In this document: piece by piece, positions 18,738 through 28,468 of the stretch
Layout of the letters: each line of letters starts with the position of its first letter
How positions within the stretch are numbered: the stretch's first letter is position 1
Assembly: GCA_020353515.1 (NCBI GenBank)
Contig: CP070695.1
Span: 2,030,064 to 2,094,063, forward strand
Direction of reading: 5' to 3'
DNA from: Candidatus Heimdallarchaeota archaeon
Lineage (GTDB): Archaea; Asgardarchaeota; Heimdallarchaeia; Hodarchaeales; Hodarchaeaceae
DNA: 64,000 nucleotides
Notes under the pieces: generated by a model
Seen by the model: only the letters and a program-made list of their open reading frames with translations
Told to the model about the DNA's origin: nothing
Database searches by the model: none
Program-made: the position numbers and the translations under genes

Positions 18738-20216
18738 TTATACTGGTGGTTCACTTAACGGATAGATATCTATAGCGTTTGCTGTTCCCGCGATAGCATA
18801 TGAACCAGTCCCATTCCAATCCGACCAATAATTTCCCTGTGCTAAATCTGAATCATACCAATAATTGGATGTTCCATTATCAGATGCTTGTGAGGTTCCG
18901 TCGAAATTATTATTTATGAAAGAATTAAGACAGATCAGATTGGATTCACCACTCATCCAACCATCAAAATAGATTCCATACCAAGAATTATTTTCAATAC
19001 GATTGTATTTTATTTGACAATTCGAAGAACTCATTAAAAAAATACTTGCAGACCATAAAGACGTTGTATTAACACATAAATTGTTTGATATTGTGACAAA
19101 ATCTGAATTATCGTTAGTGATACAAGAATACTGGTTTTTTTCAAATTTATTAGATGAAATAATTACATAATCTGATTTAACACAATAAATTGCGTGTTCA
19201 CACGCCTCTATTGTATTATTTATAATAATTGATGAGGCAGAATGTATCAAGTCTATACCAATCCATGATTGTTTTAATATTGTGTTGTTTGAAACCATAG
19301 TTTCTTTTGAGTCTCTAATTACAATACCCCCCTCTTCCCCACCATTGGAGCATATATTGTTTGATATTTTAACATAGTCTGAATTAGTAATATTGATGGA
19401 AGTATCATCATTGTTTTCACATCTATTATAGGTAATATTTGCATAATCTGATTCATTACAGTCAATTGCGTCTCTACATGCTTCTAGTGTATTATTAGTA
19501 ATAAGAGATGAATCAGAATTACGCAAGGATATACCAGTGGATATAGCAATATCCTTTTCCAAGATGGTATTATTTGAAACAAAACTTGCTTTAGAATTTA
19601 CAATACGAATTCCTACTCCACCTGTATCTGAGATAAAATTGTTAGAAATATTGACTCCAGGGGATGAATGGATCGTGATTCCAGCTCTAGGCCAATCACC
19701 ATCGATTAATGTGTTTCCCCGAATATTTGCAGTTCCAGGGGCGACGTTTTCAATATGAATCCCTTTGTGATTTATTTCTATTGTACAATTTGTTATCACA
19801 AAGTGTTTAGTAGTGTCTTCAATGGAAAAACCAATTAGTTCCTCTGTTAAATAGTAATTAGAAAGGATATAAGGGTCAGCTTTAGTTCCTGTTCCAGAAG
19901 AGCTATACTTAAGAAAATCTGTATCTGAATAGATTTCAATGCCCGATCCATACGGTGGGTCGAAGAGAGGCCTTAAGAAGGTTGAACTTGCTATAATGAA
20001 AAACATAAAGACTATTCCTATTGTTACAATACTCCCTATAATAATTAATGATGGACGATAAGAAGGTGAGGGTTTTCTCACACCCTTCTCTTGTGATATA
20101 TGATGAGTAGATGGTTGTTTTTGCATTGATTTTGTTAAATCGGCTCCACAATGATTGCAGAATCTTCCTTTTGCAGTCGTTCTTAATTCGTTACCACAAT
20201 AAGGACATTGAAACAT
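18738..20216 (-). CDS. Zn-ribbon / TM / right-handed beta-helix surface protein (copy A)
   Basis: A 492-residue protein. The N terminus is a cytoplasmic zinc ribbon (CPYCGNEL then CNHCGADL). It is followed by one TM helix near residues 57-80, then an outer parallel beta-helix (NosD-like repeats with many NN(T/I) and N-glycosylation sequons) and a conserved end containing YWSDWNGTGSY and YPLSEPP. GGGAGGTG sits five bases before the ATG. It probably displays a carbohydrate-binding or structural beta-helix outside the cell. It is the downstream half of a tandem pair, 45 bases from copy B. Confidence 0.85.
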   Translation of the reverse strand: MFQCPYCGNELRTTAKGRFCNHCGADLTKSMQKQPSTHHISQEKGVRKPSPSYRPSLIIIGSIVTIGIVFMFFIIASSTFLRPLFDPPYGSGIEIYSDTDFLKYSSSGTGTKADPYILSNYYLTEELIGFSIEDTTKHFVITNCTIEINHKGIHIENVAPGTANIRGNTLIDGDWPRAGITIHSSPGVNISNNFISDTGGVGIRIVNSKASFVSNNTILEKDIAISTGISLRNSDSSLITNNTLEACRDAIDCNESDYANITYNRCENNDDTSINITNSDYVKISNNICSNGGEEGGIVIRDSKETMVSNNTILKQSWIGIDLIHSASSIIINNTIEACEHAIYCVKSDYVIISSNKFEKNQYSCITNDNSDFVTISNNLCVNTTSLWSASIFLMSSSNCQIKYNRIENNSWYGIYFDGWMSGESNLICLNSFINNNFDGTSQASDNGTSNYWYDSDLAQGNYWSDWNGTGSYAIAGTANAIDIYPLSEPPV

Positions 20217-20261
20217 TTCAACACCTCCCTTAGAAAGAAGATTTTCTAGTTTAAAACTATT

Positions 20262-21551
20262 TTATACTGGTGGCTCACTTAAGGGATAGATATCTACAGC
20301 ATTTGCAGTTCCTGCAATAGAATATGAACCAGTCCCATTCCAGTCCGACCAATAATTTCCCTGTGCTAAATCTGGATAATACCACAAATTGGATGTTCCG
20401 TTATCAGATGCTTGTGAGGTTCCATCGAAATTATTATTTATGAACGAGTTGAGAAAAATGGTATTGGATTGCCCCTCTATCCAACCACCAGTAATGACGA
20501 CTCCATATTCTGAATTGTCCTCAAAACGATTGTAATAAATCTGACAATCGGAGGTAGAAGAAGCATAAATTCCTTGATAGGAATCTATGATTGTACAATT
20601 TTTGACAGTACAATTACTACTTACGTCTAAAGTGATACCAGAACTAAACCAAGAGGCCCATGAATACGAGGTATTAAAGCAGTAATTATTCGATATTTGT
20701 ACGAAATCTGAGTGGATTATGTTAATAGCTGTATAATAATTATTTTTACAGTTATTTCCTGTTATATTTGTGAAATTCGAATCAATACATGATATTGCTT
20801 CATCACAAGCTTTCAATGTATTATTATGTATAACTATTGAATCCGAATATTCTACAAATATACCTATGTACTGTTTCGAGATCTTGTTGTTTGCTATAAA
20901 ACATTCTTCTGATCCTTCAATTAGAATCCCCTCACTCCCAGCATTAAAAATAATATTGTTAGAGACATTAACTCCTGGAGATGAATAGATTGTGATTCCA
21001 GCATGGGGACCTGTTTCCCAAACCCAGCAATTTTGACGGAATATCGTGTTACCCCAAATATTTGCAGTTCCAGGCGCAACATTTTCAAGATGAATTCCCT
21101 CATAACACATATCTATTGTACAATCAGTAATTATAAAGTGTTTAGTCGTGTTTTGAATAGTAAAACCAATGAATTCGTCAATGAGATAGTAATTAGAAAG
21201 GATGTAGGGATCTTCTAAAGTTCCCTTTCCAGATGAACTATATTCAAGAAAATCAGTATCAGAATAAATCTCAATACCTGACCCAAGCGGTGGTCCGAAG
21301 AGAGAACTTAAAAAGTATGAACCTACAAATATGATAGATATAAAAACTACTCCAATTATTACAATACTCCCTACAATGATCAACCAAGGACGATAAGAAG
21401 GTGAAAGTCTTGCTACGCCCCTTTTTTGCGTTATTGGTTGAGTTACTGGTGTCTGTATATGAACCGACTTTGTTAGATTAACTCCACAATTAGTACAGAA
21501 TTTTGCTGTTTCAACTTCTAATTCATTACCGCAATGAGGACATTGAATCAT
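20262..21551 (-). CDS. Zn-ribbon / TM / right-handed beta-helix surface protein (copy B)
   Basis: A 429-residue paralogue of the next gene with the same order: zinc ribbon (CPHCGNEL and CTNCGVNL), TM helix, beta-helix with repeated NN motifs, and a near-identical C-terminal YWSDWNGTGSYSIAGTAN segment. The ATG at 21551 follows AGAGGTG by four bases and is preferred to the TTG before it. Copy B is shorter by roughly one beta-helix turn set. At the DNA level the last 110 bases of the two genes are about 92% identical, while their middles differ more. Role as for copy A. Confidence 0.85.
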   Translation of the reverse strand: MIQCPHCGNELEVETAKFCTNCGVNLTKSVHIQTPVTQPITQKRGVARLSPSYRPWLIIVGSIVIIGVVFISIIFVGSYFLSSLFGPPLGSGIEIYSDTDFLEYSSSGKGTLEDPYILSNYYLIDEFIGFTIQNTTKHFIITDCTIDMCYEGIHLENVAPGTANIWGNTIFRQNCWVWETGPHAGITIYSSPGVNVSNNIIFNAGSEGILIEGSEECFIANNKISKQYIGIFVEYSDSIVIHNNTLKACDEAISCIDSNFTNITGNNCKNNYYTAINIIHSDFVQISNNYCFNTSYSWASWFSSGITLDVSSNCTVKNCTIIDSYQGIYASSTSDCQIYYNRFEDNSEYGVVITGGWIEGQSNTIFLNSFINNNFDGTSQASDNGTSNLWYYPDLAQGNYWSDWNGTGSYSIAGTANAVDIYPLSEPPV

Positions 21552-21594
21552 CAAACACCTCTTTCAAAGTGAGTAAATTTTGAGAGCTTACTAT

Positions 21595-22365
21595 TTAAAT
21601 CCTTTTCTTATTCAAAGGACACATCTTGAGACATTCTAAGCAGTGATAATAACTATGGTCATCAACGCCTATTGTATTCATAATAGTCTCAAAGTCGATA
21701 TTTTTTCTTAATTCTGTATCTTGTAGTAAATGAGCCATAAGAGGATTAGTATTAGCGTTTCGAATACATAAATTGTGATCGACCTTACCATTAGTATCAA
21801 TAGCTTTAACATTACATGATTCGATGCATTCAACACAATCCATAGGGCAAATTGCTGCTTGGATTCTAGGAGATGGTTCTAAATGCATTGAAGTTAGAAC
21901 TCCTCCTATTAAAATTCGTGTACCATATTTAGGATGTCCTAATAGTCCACTTTTAGTTAGTCTACCTATACCAGCCTTTTCAGCCCAATAAACAAGTGGT
22001 ATTAATCCCCAAAAATCCCGTTTTACGATTTTCCATGGATAACAAGAGTAAATTGGGGTCGAAACATATCCTTTATTCTCTAAAAATAGGCAAAGAGAGT
22101 TTTCAGTAGCATCGATTGAACGATACATCATATTACAATAACGCCAATAGAGTAAATTGTCATTAGACTCAGAATAAATGACTCCCATTGGTATTGGAAC
22201 TCCAAAACAAATGACTGTTTTTACATTGTTTAAAAGTGCTTGAGGGGAGAATTCCTCCGGTATACGCTGTCCATTTTCCTCTATCGAAGCAAATCCAACT
22301 ATTTGGATCTCTTTTTCTTTAAGGAATTCTATAACCTCATTGTTCTTTTTTCTCACAAGAATCAT
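21595..22365 (-). CDS. QueG-like 4Fe-4S protein
   Basis: A 256-residue protein related to epoxyqueuosine reductase and reductive-dehalogenase-like proteins. The C-terminal half has two clusters of cysteines (CPMDCVECIESC, then CLECLKMCP), spaced for two 4Fe-4S clusters. The N-terminal half has the QueG-type alpha/beta region with a GRLTKSGLLGHPKYG turn. It is shorter than QueG, so a role in queuosine synthesis is not assured. A second QueG-like gene lies at 44725-45432. It is co-oriented with the beta-helix genes, 43 bases upstream of them. Confidence 0.8.
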   Translation of the reverse strand: MILVRKKNNEVIEFLKEKEIQIVGFASIEENGQRIPEEFSPQALLNNVKTVICFGVPIPMGVIYSESNDNLLYWRYCNMMYRSIDATENSLCLFLENKGYVSTPIYSCYPWKIVKRDFWGLIPLVYWAEKAGIGRLTKSGLLGHPKYGTRILIGGVLTSMHLEPSPRIQAAICPMDCVECIESCNVKAIDTNGKVDHNLCIRNANTNPLMAHLLQDTELRKNIDFETIMNTIGVDDHSYYHCLECLKMCPLNKKRI

Positions 22366-22461
22366 CTCAATAAATAGGAATGTAACTAAGATAGCGGATG
22401 AAAACAGGTATTAAATGTTAACTCCAATTAATACTCCAGAAATTTGAGTGTTGAATCAGAT

Positions 22462-23433
22462 TTATCCAAATTTTAAACCTTTTGTTCTATCTTCTATTGG
22501 AATGCCTAAAAGAAGTAGCCAATGCCAATAGACATCTTCCATGCTTAAACCAGAAACACTAAACTCTAGAACTTCTGTTTCCTGTCTATCGAGTAGTTCA
22601 TCCGTTATTTCGTCTACTTCTTTCTTAGTTTCTGCATAAAATTGGCACATTTGTCCCATTATTCGATGAGAGAATCCTAGTTCTTTGACAAATTCGTTTA
22701 TGTTAACAGAAGGGTGTGGGACAACTTTGACATCATAAGCATATGGAATCTGCTTAATAATGTCCGCAGTGTTTCCATATTTCATAACTTTGCCATCAGT
22801 AGTAAGCAATAATAGCTTTTCACAAAGACGGTCCACAACACTGGGATCATGGTCAATGAGAAGAATCGTTAGTCCTCGTTGCTTATCTAATTCATATATG
22901 TACTGTATTACTGACTCTTTTTTCTTGATATCTAATGTTGCAGTAATTTCATCAAGTACCAAGATTTTTGGATTTTTCATGAGAGCGATAAGGAAACGTG
23001 TCATAGCTTTTTGACCTTCAGAGAATCCTTCGATAGGAGAGTCAAGCATTTTTGTAAGATCGACATCATCCATCAAGGCTTGTTGATTCTTCCATGAAAC
23101 GCCTTGTAAATCAGAGAAAAAATCTAGAGTCTCTCGAAGGGTTAATTTCTTATGAAATGATAAATTGGGAGATACATAGGACAATAATCTTCTTGCATCA
23201 GCTGTTTGAGTTACAAGATCATATGGACCAATTCGTATAGAACCTTTATCAGGTAAATAGATTGATGCTAGAGTCCTGAGAAGAGTCGTTTTCCCACTCC
23301 CATTCGGACCAATAATTGCTAAGTTCTCTCCATCGGGTAAATGAAAGTCAATCCCTTTTAAAACATGTTTTTTATTTCCAAAAAATTTGTGCACGTCTTC
23401 TACAACAATCTCTCGGTCACTTGTTTGCGTCAT
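22462..23433 (-). CDS. ABC-2 type exporter ATP-binding protein
   Basis: A 323-residue ATPase. Motifs: Walker A GPNGSGKTT near residue 41, a degenerate signature FSEGQKAMTRFLIAL in place of LSGGQ, Walker B ILVLDEITATLD and the H-loop LLIDHD. A C-terminal extension of about 100 residues, seen in many ABC-2 ATPases, follows. The start is ATG 23433 with GAGGTGA eight bases upstream; that SD overlaps the stop of the permease gene, so the two are coupled. It powers the neighbouring permease; the cargo is unknown. Confidence 0.9.
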   Translation of the reverse strand: MTQTSDREIVVEDVHKFFGNKKHVLKGIDFHLPDGENLAIIGPNGSGKTTLLRTLASIYLPDKGSIRIGPYDLVTQTADARRLLSYVSPNLSFHKKLTLRETLDFFSDLQGVSWKNQQALMDDVDLTKMLDSPIEGFSEGQKAMTRFLIALMKNPKILVLDEITATLDIKKKESVIQYIYELDKQRGLTILLIDHDPSVVDRLCEKLLLLTTDGKVMKYGNTADIIKQIPYAYDVKVVPHPSVNINEFVKELGFSHRIMGQMCQFYAETKKEVDEITDELLDRQETEVLEFSVSGLSMEDVYWHWLLLLGIPIEDRTKGLKFG

Positions 23434-23446
23434 ATTTCGTCTCACC

Positions 23447-24310
23447 TCAATAAAACTCTAACGTTCCACTATAAGCTGCTTTACGAGTGACTTTTTGCAT
23501 TATGAAAATGGCAAAAAATAGGAGAATGACTGAAATGAAACCATTTATTACAATTATAAGAAGAATACTTGAGGGAACTTGACCGATAATCAACATGGAG
23601 CGAAGACTATAAAGCATTCCTGTCGTAGGAATGAAGTATAATATTTCTTCAAGTGTGCCTAATCCAAATGTCCGAAGTACTTCTAAAGGGAAAAAATACC
23701 CGCTCAACATTGTTAATAAATACGATAGAAGGAAAGTTAATGGCCCACTTTTTTTAAAGATTACATTTAAGGTTGAAGCGAGAATTGTAATTCCCAACAT
23801 GAAAATCCAACTTATTACAATCAGTAAAAGTGTAAATAGGAGTATTTCAGGAGAAAAAATTAATGGATGGAGTATTGTTGTTTCCCCAAGTGGGACAAAT
23901 GATAGCACAAATACTATTGGTAGAACGAAGACAATTAAAGTCACTGAAGTCTTGATTGTACTTGAGGAAAACTGTCCCGCTATTAAATCGCTTAAAGTGA
24001 TGTCATTTGTTATGATAAAGCCCAAAGCACCTAGGGCTGCTTCATTAGGGATGACTGAGACGCCATCTTTGTAAGCTCTGTTGAATATCACCCAATAAAT
24101 TACTCCCACCACCAAAAACTCTTTTAGAAATCCTTCGTATAGAAAATTGTCAATGTCACTTGAAGCCACGACCTGTCCTAAAAACAGGAATGTTATTACG
24201 TCTACAGCAAGCCAAGCAAGGTCTGTTATGAAATTTAACTTATATTTCAAATCGATACGCAAATTTCTAATCATATTGGCTTTAAGAACTGTAAATGTTC
24301 TATTTGTCAT
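23447..24310 (-). CDS. ABC-2 type exporter permease
   Basis: A 287-residue permease with six membrane helices, as in ABC2_membrane proteins. A short basic N terminus precedes the first helix (TDLAWLAVDVITFLFLG), and SGYFFPLEVL is the typical loop before TM5-6. It is the first gene of a two-gene operon with the ATPase. Such exporters move polysaccharides, lipids or drugs; nothing nearby narrows this. Confidence 0.88.
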   Translation of the reverse strand: MTNRTFTVLKANMIRNLRIDLKYKLNFITDLAWLAVDVITFLFLGQVVASSDIDNFLYEGFLKEFLVVGVIYWVIFNRAYKDGVSVIPNEAALGALGFIITNDITLSDLIAGQFSSSTIKTSVTLIVFVLPIVFVLSFVPLGETTILHPLIFSPEILLFTLLLIVISWIFMLGITILASTLNVIFKKSGPLTFLLSYLLTMLSGYFFPLEVLRTFGLGTLEEILYFIPTTGMLYSLRSMLIIGQVPSSILLIIVINGFISVILLFFAIFIMQKVTRKAAYSGTLEFY

Positions 24311-24482
24311 TTTTAACGCCCTACTAAGGATTCCTATGATAACTAGAGGATAGACTGAAAAAGCCTTTTACTTATTTATGGCAGTTTCTTAATAAAACTA
24401 ACTTCAGCTCTCAGGTTTATTTTTGAGAAAAAAACCCTAAGTATTAGTAGAAATCTGACACATAAGTTAGGAATGAACTATA

Positions 24483-25709
24483 ATGGGTCGAAATAAAAAT
24501 TATCATGGTTATAAAGCATTTCAGTATTTATCCCCTCGTATAGATTACAAATCGTTCAAATTACGTAAAGCAATTAAGGAAGAATGGACTTATTTAGTCC
24601 CAGTGTCAAAATCTGAGGAAGAACGGGTTGAGGAGATTCTTGAAAAGCATTTTGTGATTGATCTCCATGAACATCCTGTTATTATGCCTGAAGATTCGAG
24701 ACAATCAATTGAAATGTGGAGAGAGGGTAGAGAATTCATGGCTTACGAAGCGCTTTCTTACTCTGGTTTAGATGCTGTTTTCGACAATTTGATGAATGGT
24801 AGCGCTCTAATTACTTCAAAACACGGTTGGAAATGGAGTGATACAATCCATGACTTAGGACACCGTTTATGTGATATTGCTAATCAGGATTTCGTGATTC
24901 ATTGCACAAATGTCGAAGATATCATCACAGCTCATAAAACAGGGAAGCTTGCATGGGTCGCAGTACTTGAGTCTTCTTCATGCATTGAGAATGAGGTGGA
25001 TCGGATAGATATCCTGTACGGACTCGGGATTAGATCAATGGGTCTGAACTACAGCGAATCTAACATGCTTGGTTCTGGTTTACAAGAATTACGAGATGGA
25101 GGACTTACAGATTTTGGGTATGATTGCATAACTCGTATGAATAAGGTTAGGATGCTCATTGATGTGAGTCATGTGAGTGATCAGACGGCATTGGATGCTA
25201 TTGAGAGCAGTAAAACCCCAATTGTCGTTTCTCATGCTGGCGCCCGAGCTTTATTGCCCATTAAGCGTCTTTTCCCTGATGAGGTTCTCCAAGCTTTAGC
25301 GGAAAAGAAAGGAGTCATAGGAATTGAAGCTGCTCCAGGTTATACCGCTACCAAAACTCAGCCTATTCCCTCTATAGAGACTTATATGGAGCACCTAGAA
25401 TATTGCATGGAACTCATGGGTATTGATTACGTTGGATGCGGACCTGATACTCTTTATGGTGATCATGTGGGATATTATCATCTTGTGGAAGAACGACATC
25501 GGACTGCAGGTTTAGGTCACTATACACGACCAGGTCAAAAGAGGGATTTGAATGTGAATTCTTTGCCTGATTATGTTAAAGGTATGGAAAATCCTACAGA
25601 ATGTATGCCTAATATTACTAGATGGTTAGTTAAACATGGATACTCTGATCAGGAAATTGCTAAGATTATTGGTGGAAATGCCCTAAGAGTCCTTAAAAAA
25701 GTGTGGTAA
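24483..25709 (+). CDS. Membrane-dipeptidase (peptidase M19) family protein
   Basis: A 408-residue zinc-dependent dipeptidase-type enzyme (renal dipeptidase family). Conserved metal and active-site elements are Glu in WVAVLES, His in DVSHVSD, His in VVSHAGAR and Asp in GCGPDTLYG. The first metal motif, usually H-x-D, reads H-x-H here (DLHEHP), a changed ligand. About 60 extra residues precede this motif. The family hydrolyses dipeptides and beta-lactams. It starts a run of four plus-strand genes that includes two MFS carriers and an oligopeptide-type permease. Confidence 0.87.
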   Translation: MGRNKNYHGYKAFQYLSPRIDYKSFKLRKAIKEEWTYLVPVSKSEEERVEEILEKHFVIDLHEHPVIMPEDSRQSIEMWREGREFMAYEALSYSGLDAVFDNLMNGSALITSKHGWKWSDTIHDLGHRLCDIANQDFVIHCTNVEDIITAHKTGKLAWVAVLESSSCIENEVDRIDILYGLGIRSMGLNYSESNMLGSGLQELRDGGLTDFGYDCITRMNKVRMLIDVSHVSDQTALDAIESSKTPIVVSHAGARALLPIKRLFPDEVLQALAEKKGVIGIEAAPGYTATKTQPIPSIETYMEHLEYCMELMGIDYVGCGPDTLYGDHVGYYHLVEERHRTAGLGHYTRPGQKRDLNVNSLPDYVKGMENPTECMPNITRWLVKHGYSDQEIAKIIGGNALRVLKKVW

Positions 25710-25847
25710 AATCCGATTAGTTCTTCGATAACAAATCACTTAAAAACGAAAAAAGCGCTCTCCTACCACTCTAGAATAAGATGATAGGTTCTAAATACGC
25801 TCTGAGTGGACATCTATAGCTTTTAATGCCCTCGGAGGAACATTCCA

Positions 25848-27050
25848 GTGAGAGTAGCGAATTTACTAAACACTAACATTATCACGTTAACAGTAACACA
25901 TTTTTTATGGGGATTCGTCAATTCTGTTTATCTGATTCAAATACAACCCCTTTTATTATCGATATATGGTACCACTCCTGAATCAGCTCAAATTTTAGGC
26001 GCTATATTAACAATTGGGAGTTTTTCTGCAGTAATTCCGCTATTATTAGGTTTTTTTGCAGATTTATATGGAAGGAAAAGACTGATTATTATTGGAGAGA
26101 CGATTAGCCTTTTAGGATTAATCGGCCTTTCTATAGGAAATTCAGTGGTTTGGTTGTCGATTTTCAGTATTATTGTTTTTAACCTAGGAATTGGATTTTA
26201 CGATTCGCCATTACAAGGACTCATTCATGAATCAGCACTTGAAAAAAGAGGTTTAGCTTACTCTATTGTCTATAATTCTTCTTCTATAGCTGGTATAATT
26301 GCCTCCTTTATGATTCAAAACGAGATGATAAATGGAGAATATTTTATCTATTTTCAGATTAGTTGTTTACTATTCGCACTAGCCATAATGATAAATTTCA
26401 TTATACTCCGTGATACCGTCCAAAATAAAGATAAAATCTCTTTTCCATTGGTTCAGATATTTAAGAAACCATTATCCCGATTAACCGCGATTGCATTCTT
26501 TCTTGATACATTCTCGTGGGGTCTTCCTCTATCTATTGCGAATGGGATCTATATTATTCTATTTGGAGTTGATGTGGCTTTCATTGCAACATTAACATTG
26601 ACGTTAAGTATAGTACTCGTCCTCTTTCAATATCCTGCCGGTTTTCTCGTTGATCGTTTTGGTAGGCTTTTTGGTCTTATAATGGGAGAAGTTACAGGAA
26701 TTATATGGATAATTTTGACCCTAATTTCAATCACGCTACTTCAAGCGGAATTGTTAATCCTTGCTTATGCGATACTAGGAGTAAGTGTTGCTTTTTGGAG
26801 ACCTTCCGTTGTTTTGAGTTTCATTGAAGTTGATCCTGCTGCAGTTTCAACTAACTTTGGTATTCTTTCATTCGTTCAGCGTTTAGGAGGAGTCCCCACA
26901 GCAGCTGTTGCGGGGACACTTTTTCCCTTAATTGGATTCTCTCCTTTACTTGCTGTGACATTTATCGGAACATTGATTGTTATAGTTATGTTTTTCAAAA
27001 TTGACAGACTAGAGAAGAATCAGTTGGCAAAAACCATAGATATCCAATAA
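25848..27050 (+). CDS. MFS transporter (first of tandem pair)
   Basis: A 400-residue major facilitator with 12 predicted helices. The loop after TM2 reads GFFADLYGRKRL, the family signature, and the matching loop after TM8 is GFLVDRFGRLFG. The start is GTG 25848 with GGAGGAA seven bases upstream. The next MFS gene begins 15 bases after its stop. The substrate is unknown; position behind an M19 dipeptidase hints at amino acids or peptides, as inference only. Confidence 0.9.
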   Translation: MRVANLLNTNIITLTVTHFLWGFVNSVYLIQIQPLLLSIYGTTPESAQILGAILTIGSFSAVIPLLLGFFADLYGRKRLIIIGETISLLGLIGLSIGNSVVWLSIFSIIVFNLGIGFYDSPLQGLIHESALEKRGLAYSIVYNSSSIAGIIASFMIQNEMINGEYFIYFQISCLLFALAIMINFIILRDTVQNKDKISFPLVQIFKKPLSRLTAIAFFLDTFSWGLPLSIANGIYIILFGVDVAFIATLTLTLSIVLVLFQYPAGFLVDRFGRLFGLIMGEVTGIIWIILTLISITLLQAELLILAYAILGVSVAFWRPSVVLSFIEVDPAAVSTNFGILSFVQRLGGVPTAAVAGTLFPLIGFSPLLAVTFIGTLIVIVMFFKIDRLEKNQLAKTIDIQ

Positions 27051-27065
27051 TTTTGATGTGATTCA

Positions 27066-28331
27066 ATGACAATACCCCAAAAAACTTCAACTCGTAATGC
27101 GTACATGCTCCTCTTGGCATCTCAGATTGTTAATATAGGATTTGGATTGCTTGCTATATTTATTACCCTTTTAGCTGATGAGATTAATTTACGCCCTCTT
27201 GAAATTGGAGTAATCATATCAATATTTATGGTTGCACGAGCAATATCAGCAGCAATAATACCAGATATTTCTGACAGGGTTGGAAGGAAAATTGTGGTGG
27301 TTATATCACTTATTTTTTATGCAGCTAGTACAGCTCTGCTAGGATTTGCTCGCTCTTTTTTTTGGTTGTTCATTCTTAGAATTGTTGAAGGAGCTTCAGC
27401 AGGAGCAGTATTTCCTACAGCTGAGGCATTACTTGTCGATTCTGTTCCGAAAAAAGATCGGGGTGCGTGGATGGGGAAATATTTCACCACATTCAATTTT
27501 GGTTTCATTATTGGCCCCGCTTTAGGAGGTGTTTTGTTTACATTCGGAGAAAGCGTCATGCAACTAGACACGTTGTCAGCTTTCTCAATCCCTTTTCTAT
27601 TCACAGGCTTACTAGGTTTTCTCTCATTATTATCTGTGATGTTTTTTGTTGAGGATATTATTACAAAAGATACAGTTGATAAATTAATCACTGACGAAAT
27701 TGGTGATATTCCTAGTTCAATTACCCCCCATCTTAACTCATTTTTATTTATTGGAATATTAAGCGGATTTGCAATTGGTTTGGTCATCCCAATTTTCACT
27801 TTGCACATGACTGATGCGTTTCTTTTGAATGAAGGAACAATTGGTTTCATTTTTACTATAAGTGGAAGTTCAGCACTTCTAGTAAATTACCCTGCTGGTA
27901 AGCTTAGTGATAAAATGGATCGAATGGTGATCGTAGTAGTAGGAATGATCCTTACAGGTCTCGCTTTCATTGGTGTTGGCCTCTCTCTCTCCATTTCTAT
28001 TGCAATTATCTTTTTTATTTTCAGATCTTCAGCTTTTCAGGCTTATCTACCCGCTTATAGAGCTTTCCAGGCTGACAAAATACCACCAATGTTGCGGGGT
28101 AAGATTATGGGTAGGATTCAATCAGCCTTCAATGTTGGTGCAGTCTTTGGGCCTTTAATTGGGGCTGCAATTTATGAATTCTATGTTTCAGACATTCTCC
28201 AGATTCTTGAATATAGTTTTTATGGTGGTGGAGTTCCTTTTCTTGTTGCAGGGATATTCGGATTGTTTCAAGCTTTCACTGCTGTGTATATCCTGCGAAA
28301 TGAGAGAAAGAAGAAAGCTTCTCTTAACTGA
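27066..28331 (+). CDS. MFS transporter (second of tandem pair)
   Basis: A 421-residue major facilitator with 12 helices. The DxxGRK loop (PDISDRVGRKIVV) follows TM2, and YPAGKLSDKMDRM follows TM8. RIVEGASAGAVFP lies in TM4. It is only weakly similar by eye to the preceding MFS, so the pair is not a recent duplication. The two genes share a transcript judging by the 15-base gap. The substrate is not known. Confidence 0.9.
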   Translation: MTIPQKTSTRNAYMLLLASQIVNIGFGLLAIFITLLADEINLRPLEIGVIISIFMVARAISAAIIPDISDRVGRKIVVVISLIFYAASTALLGFARSFFWLFILRIVEGASAGAVFPTAEALLVDSVPKKDRGAWMGKYFTTFNFGFIIGPALGGVLFTFGESVMQLDTLSAFSIPFLFTGLLGFLSLLSVMFFVEDIITKDTVDKLITDEIGDIPSSITPHLNSFLFIGILSGFAIGLVIPIFTLHMTDAFLLNEGTIGFIFTISGSSALLVNYPAGKLSDKMDRMVIVVVGMILTGLAFIGVGLSLSISIAIIFFIFRSSAFQAYLPAYRAFQADKIPPMLRGKIMGRIQSAFNVGAVFGPLIGAAIYEFYVSDILQILEYSFYGGGVPFLVAGIFGLFQAFTAVYILRNERKKKASLN

Positions 28332-28468
28332 GTAGATCCAATTTTACTTCCTTGTACAGAAATGATTTGCATTAACCTACAGATTTATTAGGATGTCCTA
28401 AATGAAACCCAGAAACATCCAGAATTTTTAAAAATAAAACCCCTTACTTATTAGCAACATACATCATA

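Noticed and set aside
27317..27850. 177-codon minus-strand frame inside the second MFS gene
   Set aside because: Antisense shadow of a clear 12-TM carrier; no start context or recognisable domain.
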